Assembly (NCBI RefSeq): GCF_000213175.1 | Contig: NW_009799099.1 | Coordinates: 732,038-796,037, forward strand | Origin: Neurospora tetrasperma FGSC 2508 | Taxonomy: Eukaryota > Ascomycota > Sordariomycetes > Sordariales > Sordariaceae | DNA: 64,000 nt | Reading direction: 5' to 3' | In this document: piece by piece, positions 60,333 through 64,000 of the stretch | How the letters are laid out: each line of letters opens with the position of its first letter | How positions within the stretch are numbered: position 1 is the stretch's first letter | Position numbers and translations under genes: made by a program | The notes under the pieces: generated by a model | What the model was told of the DNA's origin: nothing | Seen by the model: the letters and a program-made list of their open reading frames with translations, nothing else | Database searches by the model: none

Positions 60333-62928
60333 TGTGATGTGGAGCGAAGGATGCTGAAGGTATCGGGATGCACAAACAACAAGTCACGGTTGTGCTGACG
60401 TTGGGCTAAAGACAGGAGTACAAGGTTATGTTGTGTTGGGCAAGGTGTTTGGGGGTTGTGCTTTAGTCAGGGTCTTGAATGTTTGATATCTTTTTGTTTT
60501 CCATTTTCAAGGGTTCAGGGGTTTGGGTGTTTGGTTTCCGGTTTTTGTTTTCCCTCTTTTTCCCTTTCCCCTTTTCTTCTCTGCAGGTGTCCAGAGGCCG
60601 CACAAGACTTTTTTGTTGGCTTCAGATCAGTTGATCTGGCATTTATCTGGCATTGCGCTGCGTCGCGTTGCGTGCGTCAGGTTGCAGTCTCGGGACTGCA
60701 GCGTGGCCACGAAGAAGGAATAGGTCGGAAAGGAATCATTCGCTCAGCTCATTCCGTCTCAACCGAATACTATTTCAACCCTCGGTTGGGGCCGAGAAGG
60801 TCATCGGATTCTGCTTAGACATGTTACCACCTGTCGTTCTAGATGGCTCAGTGCCACCCATGTCAACGCTGCTGCTACCAGCCGCATTCCCGTGCCTTGG
60901 TTCATTCCAAGGGGATACGAAATGGTTCATCGGGCCTTGCTGGGTGATCGCGTGAGGAAACGGTACCATGCATGCATACCACCATGCAGTTCTTTGATAT
61001 CGGTTGCTTGCACCACCGGTAGTTTTGCAGGAGATGAAGGGCCAATTTGCTGATAGAGACGGGTAAGATGGATTCGCCGCCGTTCAAGAACCCAAGGCTA
61101 ACAGGTTCCAAGGCTCTGTGGTAGAGGTGAAGCTCGAGGAAGCACAAGCTTGTGGGTGGAGAGCCGCTCCTTGTACGACCCGGTGGCCAGCTGTGCTCCC
61201 GGTGAGATCGGGCATCCACCCGAGTGACCAGCGCTGTGCTGCCCAACACCCGAATCCTCGGTTCGCCTTGTATGGGAAACAAAAAGCGTCCAGTCACGCT
61301 GTTCCGAGTGCTACCTGAGGTTTGGCCTCACCGCAAGTCCGAAGGTTGAGTTCGGAACGGAAACCGAGCATGTGTGCTTCTCGAGATGCGGGCCAGCTTG
61401 GATTCATCCCAAGTTCGGACATGGGACGAAACCGACAGGTAGCACAGCCATGGCGGGCGACATGACGCAGGTCGCTGAGAGGAGTTGATCGGGCAAATAA
61501 AAGTCCAGTGCGGGAATGGTGCCCTGTGGAAGTTGGTTGTTCATGCTGATAACCGGAAGAATCCGAAGACTTTGGCGGAATCGGGTACCCGTACCACACT
61601 CGGGCACCGAGAAAGGCTCCAACAGGTGGACGTCTGCTGCGAAGACGGGTTCTGAGACGCAAACAGCCGATTATGGAGTTTGAGATCGGTGGTGACTTGT
61701 GTAGAGTGTTCGTCAGGCCGGGGCTCGGTTGCGCAGGGAAAAGGAGAAAAGGAACCTAGACAGGTCAGCCTCCACTCGTGCTCTCAGGTGTTAATCGATG
61801 GCAACTTACAAGAAGACTGTCCACGGACTAAGCAGGACTGTATAGGTTGTCGGTGGTACATAAGCAGGGCCCACTCGCGCTTAAAGTTGCAGATCCCAGC
61901 AGATGTTGACCAACAGAGAGTGAATACTAACTACCTCTAGTAGGCCACTGAACGGATATCGCCGGACGTACAGGACACTCTATCACAGGCCAACCTGGGA
62001 GGCGGGGGACGGGAAACGGGAAGCAAGGGAAACAACACATCTGGTACTCGGATTTGCCGTAGACCTCACCAATGAGTGCGAGGTCCGGGGGTGTCAAAGT
62101 AGCACATCCAAGACGGATATGGTATGGCTAATGACGGCATCAGATGGAATGGGGCGGGTGTCCTTGTACATGGTGTTTCGCGGCATCACAAGAGAAACCG
62201 AGTGTGTGCGTGCTGGACGACGAGGGGAACAGAGGCCCTGAGAAGGAGGACAATATGCTGACCTTGAGATGGTGCTATCACTGGGTCATATAACAGGCGA
62301 GGAGGAAAATGGAAGTGCGTTATACGTGGTTTCCTAGTCTTGAGCAAAGAGAAGATGTACATGTATAGTAAATATTCATCAATGTCTTGCTGTAGAAGTT
62401 GATGCTGAAGTTGTGCTTTGAAGCGAGGAAGGAAAGTTGAAGTTGGGAAACGGAATCGCTTGGGCTTTTCCGTCGCTGGTTGGTCGAGCATGTGTTAGTG
62501 AGTGCCGGTGCCGGCAGGCAATTGCATCCACTTCAACTTGACCCGGACCCCACCGTTTGTCCCTCCACTGCCCTGTGGGGCAACCTTAAGTCCACTCCAC
62601 TTCATCCCGTCCGTAGGTCTCTTCGTTGTGTTGCCTGCCCCGCCGCCCTGCCCGTCTTGTCCATGCAGCGCTACTATCCGCTGCTAGGTATCAATCGGTG
62701 CGGTCCAGTGCCGTCCCGCGATCATCAGGGCCTCAGCTCCGTTGTTGACATCAATTTCAATTCGGGCCATTGCGATATAACTAGTTCTCCTGTGATCCAC
62801 ATCTCTTCTTCCCATATCGACGCGTTCGTTGTCTGTTACCGACTGCCCAAGTACCGGTGCAGTAGAAGAGTGTCTGTGGACTATGGAATCATAGCCTCTG
62901 TATCCCCGTCGCAGTCGCTACCTCTACC
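60333..62928. other. Intergenic region before lst8
   Basis: About 2.6 kb with no supported gene. T-rich tracts lie near 60480-60580. The final 400 bases are a CT-rich promoter and leader for the gene at 62929. Several frames of 60-170 codons overlap on both strands, but none has a recognisable motif. Confidence 0.5.
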
Positions 62929-64000
62929 ATGTCGGTTATCCTTTGCACAGGTATGGCTTGTCTTGTCCCGGTCTACCTTGCCGACGCAGTAATGCCCCAT
63001 CCCCTTGATCCAGTTCCTCCCTTCTCCCAAATTGGACCAGCTGCTGACCCTTCGCTTTGCCCTTTACAGCTGGTTACGACCACACCATCAGGTTCTGGGA
63101 GGCGCTCTCAGGAATCTGCTCGCGCACCATCCAACACCCCGAGTCTCAAGTGAACCGTCTTTGCATATCCCCTGACAAGCGATACCTCGCCGCTGCCGGC
63201 CACCGCGATGTCAAACTCTTTGACATTCGTTCCACAAACCCGCAGGCCCTCATGACCTTCCAGGGCCACACCGGCAATGTGACCGGCGTGGCCTTCCACT
63301 GCGAGGGCAAGTGGATGGTAACAAGCTCGGAGGACGGAACGGTCAAGATTTGGGAAACCCGCACCGGAACCATCCAGCGAAGCTACAACCACGGCTCTCC
63401 GGCAAACGACGTTGTCATCCACCCTAATCAGGGAGAGATCATCAGCTGCGACCGCGCCGGAAGCATCCGACTGTGGGATCTGGCCGAGAACACTTGCTCG
63501 CACCAGCTAATCCCCGAGGAGGATGTTTCAGTGACAAGTGTCACGGTTGCCAGTGACGGTACACTTCTTTGTGCGGCCAACACTGCTGTAAGTTTTCTCT
63601 CCACCGAGTCATTCCTTGCTGTATCTTCCCGATACTGACACCTCCTTTCTGTCTGCCAGGGCAATGTATTCGTTTGGCAACTCATCCAGGCCTATGACCG
63701 CACCCAGCTGATTCCCCTCACCCACTTTTCCGCACACAAGGAAAGCATCACACGCATCCTACTCTCGCCCGATGTCAAGAAGCTCGCAACGTGTAGCGCC
63801 GACCATACGGCCAGAATCTGGGAAGTCAGGGAAATGGAACCTGCCACGGCCGATTCGGAACCGCAGGCGTTCCCTCTCGAGGCCACTCTCAAGGAGCACC
63901 AGCGTTGGGTATGGGACTGTGCCTTCAGCGCTGATAGTGCCTACCTGGTAACTGCCTGCAGCGATCATTATGCGCGGCTATGGGAGTTACACACGCAGCT
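62929..64000 (+). CDS. lst8: Lst8, WD40 subunit of TOR complexes (partial, runs off the window)
   Basis: Three exons are visible (62929-62950, 63070-63587, 63660-64000), and the last is cut by the window end. Lst8 (mLST8, Pop3/Wat1) binds the TOR kinase domain in TORC1 and TORC2 and stabilises it. The first exon is only 22 bases (MSVILCT plus one base), and the splice gives MSVILCTAGYDHTIRFWEAL, the typical Lst8 start. Blades follow in family order: IQHPESQVNRLCISPDKRYL, AAAGHRDVKLFDIRSTNPQA, GHTGNVTGVAFHCEGKWMVT, SSEDGTVKIWETRTG, PANDVVIHPNQGEIISCDRA, GSIRLWDLAENTCSHQLIPE, then GNVFVWQLIQAYDRTQLIPL, HKESITRILLSPDVKKLATC and, at the edge, HQRWVWDCAFSADSAYLVTA. About 294 of roughly 315 residues are in the window. 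All introns show GT...AG with GTATGG or GTAAGT donors. Confidence 0.95.

Overview
The window reads as a chromosome segment from a filamentous ascomycete of the Neurospora/Sordaria type. The genes are GC-rich. Nearly all have short introns (about 50-120 bases) with GTRNGT-like donors, CTAAC-type branch sites and YAG acceptors. A single 5S rRNA gene sits alone between protein genes, as in Neurospora. One 3.2 kb AT-rich DNA transposon carries stop codons at tryptophan positions and G-to-A changes, the signature of repeat-induced point mutation (RIP). Exon borders below were read by eye from splice motifs and reading phase.

Left part (1-16.5 kb): a quinate-repressor-like protein derived from the AROM pentafunctional enzyme (1301-3583, +); a 5S rRNA gene (5549-5667, -); a five-exon Zn(II)2Cys6 transcription factor (9232-12352, +); and a large, mostly disordered protein with repeated GLAGSRFA-type motifs (13096-16518, -). 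About 5.6 kb between repressor and activator carries no protein gene I can support.

Centre (19-44 kb): mostly housekeeping genes. These are Erv41 (ER-Golgi cargo receptor), a branched-chain amino-acid aminotransferase with a CPC1/GCN4-type site upstream, two long low-complexity proteins of unknown role, phosphoethanolamine cytidylyltransferase (ECT1/PCYT2), the mRNA export WD40 protein Rae1, and a probable small mitochondrial protein. A possible gene at 29375-29915 contains an in-frame TAG.

Right part (44-64 kb): the RIP-mutated pogo/Fot1-like transposon (44918-48136) with inverted repeats, internal hairpins and a TA target duplication; a nuclear-looking protein with a canonical PCNA-binding (PIP) box; several small genes (a secreted 107-aa protein, an 89-aa protein, a 100-aa Cys/His-rich protein, and a doubtful 67-aa one); a gene-free stretch with a striking cluster of CCTAGGTA octamers; and at the right edge the first two-thirds or so of Lst8, the WD40 subunit of TOR complexes.

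I saw no operon-like or clustered pathway. The most notable items are the decayed transposon, the dispersed 5S gene, the repressor that seems to keep dehydroquinase catalytic residues, the PIP-box protein, the in-frame stop and the unstudied small proteins.
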